Position numbers and translations under genes: made by a program
The notes under the pieces: generated by a model
Database searches by the model: none
Told to the model about the DNA's origin: nothing
The model's input: the letters and a program-made list of their open reading frames with translations, nothing else
Shown: one piece after another, positions 5,872 to 5,965 of the stretch
Numbering within the stretch: position 1 is the first letter of the stretch
How the letters are laid out: every line of letters begins with the position of its first letter
DNA from: Candidatus Fermentithermobacillaceae bacterium
Lineage (GTDB): Bacteria > Bacillota > Sulfobacillia > Fermentithermobacillales > Fermentithermobacillaceae
NCBI GenBank assembly: GCA_012842105.1
Contig: DUTL01000301.1
Coordinates: forward strand, 1-5,965
DNA length: 5,965 nucleotides
Direction of reading: 5' to 3'

Positions 5872-5965
5872 AGGTAGGGGATGAAATCGACACATATCCA
5901 GGTGTGTCTGTGGGGTTGGTCAAACAGGCCATTGATGACCGGATAACGGCCTGTACACAAAACTG
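5750..5965. repeat. Perfect 94-bp inverted repeat at the right edge, probable foldback artefact
   Basis: Arm 5750-5843 is the exact reverse complement of arm 5872-5965, with a 28-base loop at 5844-5871. The inner arm is in-frame coding sequence of the TadG-like gene. The outer arm is the same coding sequence on the opposite strand (GDEIDTYPGVSVGLVKQAID readable on the plus strand) and stops exactly at the last base. A perfect inverted copy of the inside of a gene, ending at the sequence edge, is what a template-switch foldback during amplification, library making or assembly produces. A real recent inverted duplication is the alternative. Confidence 0.95.

Noticed and set aside
5872..5895. 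ATG at 5893-5895 as the true start of the TadG-like protein
   Set aside because: It lies inside the reversed outer arm of the foldback, no consensus ribosome site precedes it in genuine sequence, and a 143-residue protein would lack the membrane anchor and central region expected of the family.
1..5965. Inverted repeats at both edges as hairpin telomeres or terminal repeats of a linear replicon or mobile element
   Set aside because: The two repeats are unrelated in sequence, each folds on itself rather than pairing with the other, and the right one consists of coding sequence of an interrupted gene. No transposase, protelomerase or replication gene is present.

Overview
The window holds most of one minus-strand operon for a Tad/Flp-type (type IVc) pilus or tight-adherence machine. 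In transcription order (high to low coordinates) it contains the C-terminal part of a TadG-like envelope protein, CpaB/RcpC, CpaE/TadZ, CpaF/TadA, TadB and TadC. Gaps between genes are 7 to 48 bases, so the genes are almost certainly co-transcribed. No promoter is visible: the 5' end of the operon lies beyond the right edge.

The organism is probably a monoderm bacterium, most likely a Clostridia/Firmicutes relative, with Chloroflexi-like lineages as the alternative. This is an inference from protein style, from the TadG-like gene lying directly upstream of cpaB, and from strong AGGAGG-type ribosome binding sites. No secretin (RcpA/CpaC) gene is present, but the window is too short to make that decisive. 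The sequence alone does not fix genus or species.

Layout: 1-150 is a near-perfect 53-bp-arm inverted repeat. 151-191 is a short spacer. 192-1115 is tadC, 1123-2100 tadB, 2149-3516 cpaF, 3525-4706 cpaE, 4731-5441 cpaB, and 5464 to about 5871 the TadG-like 3' end. 5750-5965 is a perfect 94-bp-arm inverted repeat whose outer arm runs to the last base and copies part of the TadG-like gene backwards. No gene-free stretch exceeds 300 bases.

How the parts work together (family knowledge): CpaF is the hexameric cytoplasmic ATPase, and TadB and TadC are its inner-membrane platform partners. CpaE/TadZ is a MinD/ParA-like localisation ATPase. CpaB is a membrane-anchored SAF-domain assembly factor, and the TadG-like protein is an envelope-exposed accessory subunit. 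The pilin (flp), prepilin peptidase (tadV/cpaA) and TadE/F pseudopilins are not in the window.

The core content is a known system. The unusual features are the two terminal inverted repeats. The right one is best explained as a foldback (chimeric) assembly or amplification artefact. The left one could be the same or a real hairpin/MITE-like element. I found no convincing previously undescribed system.
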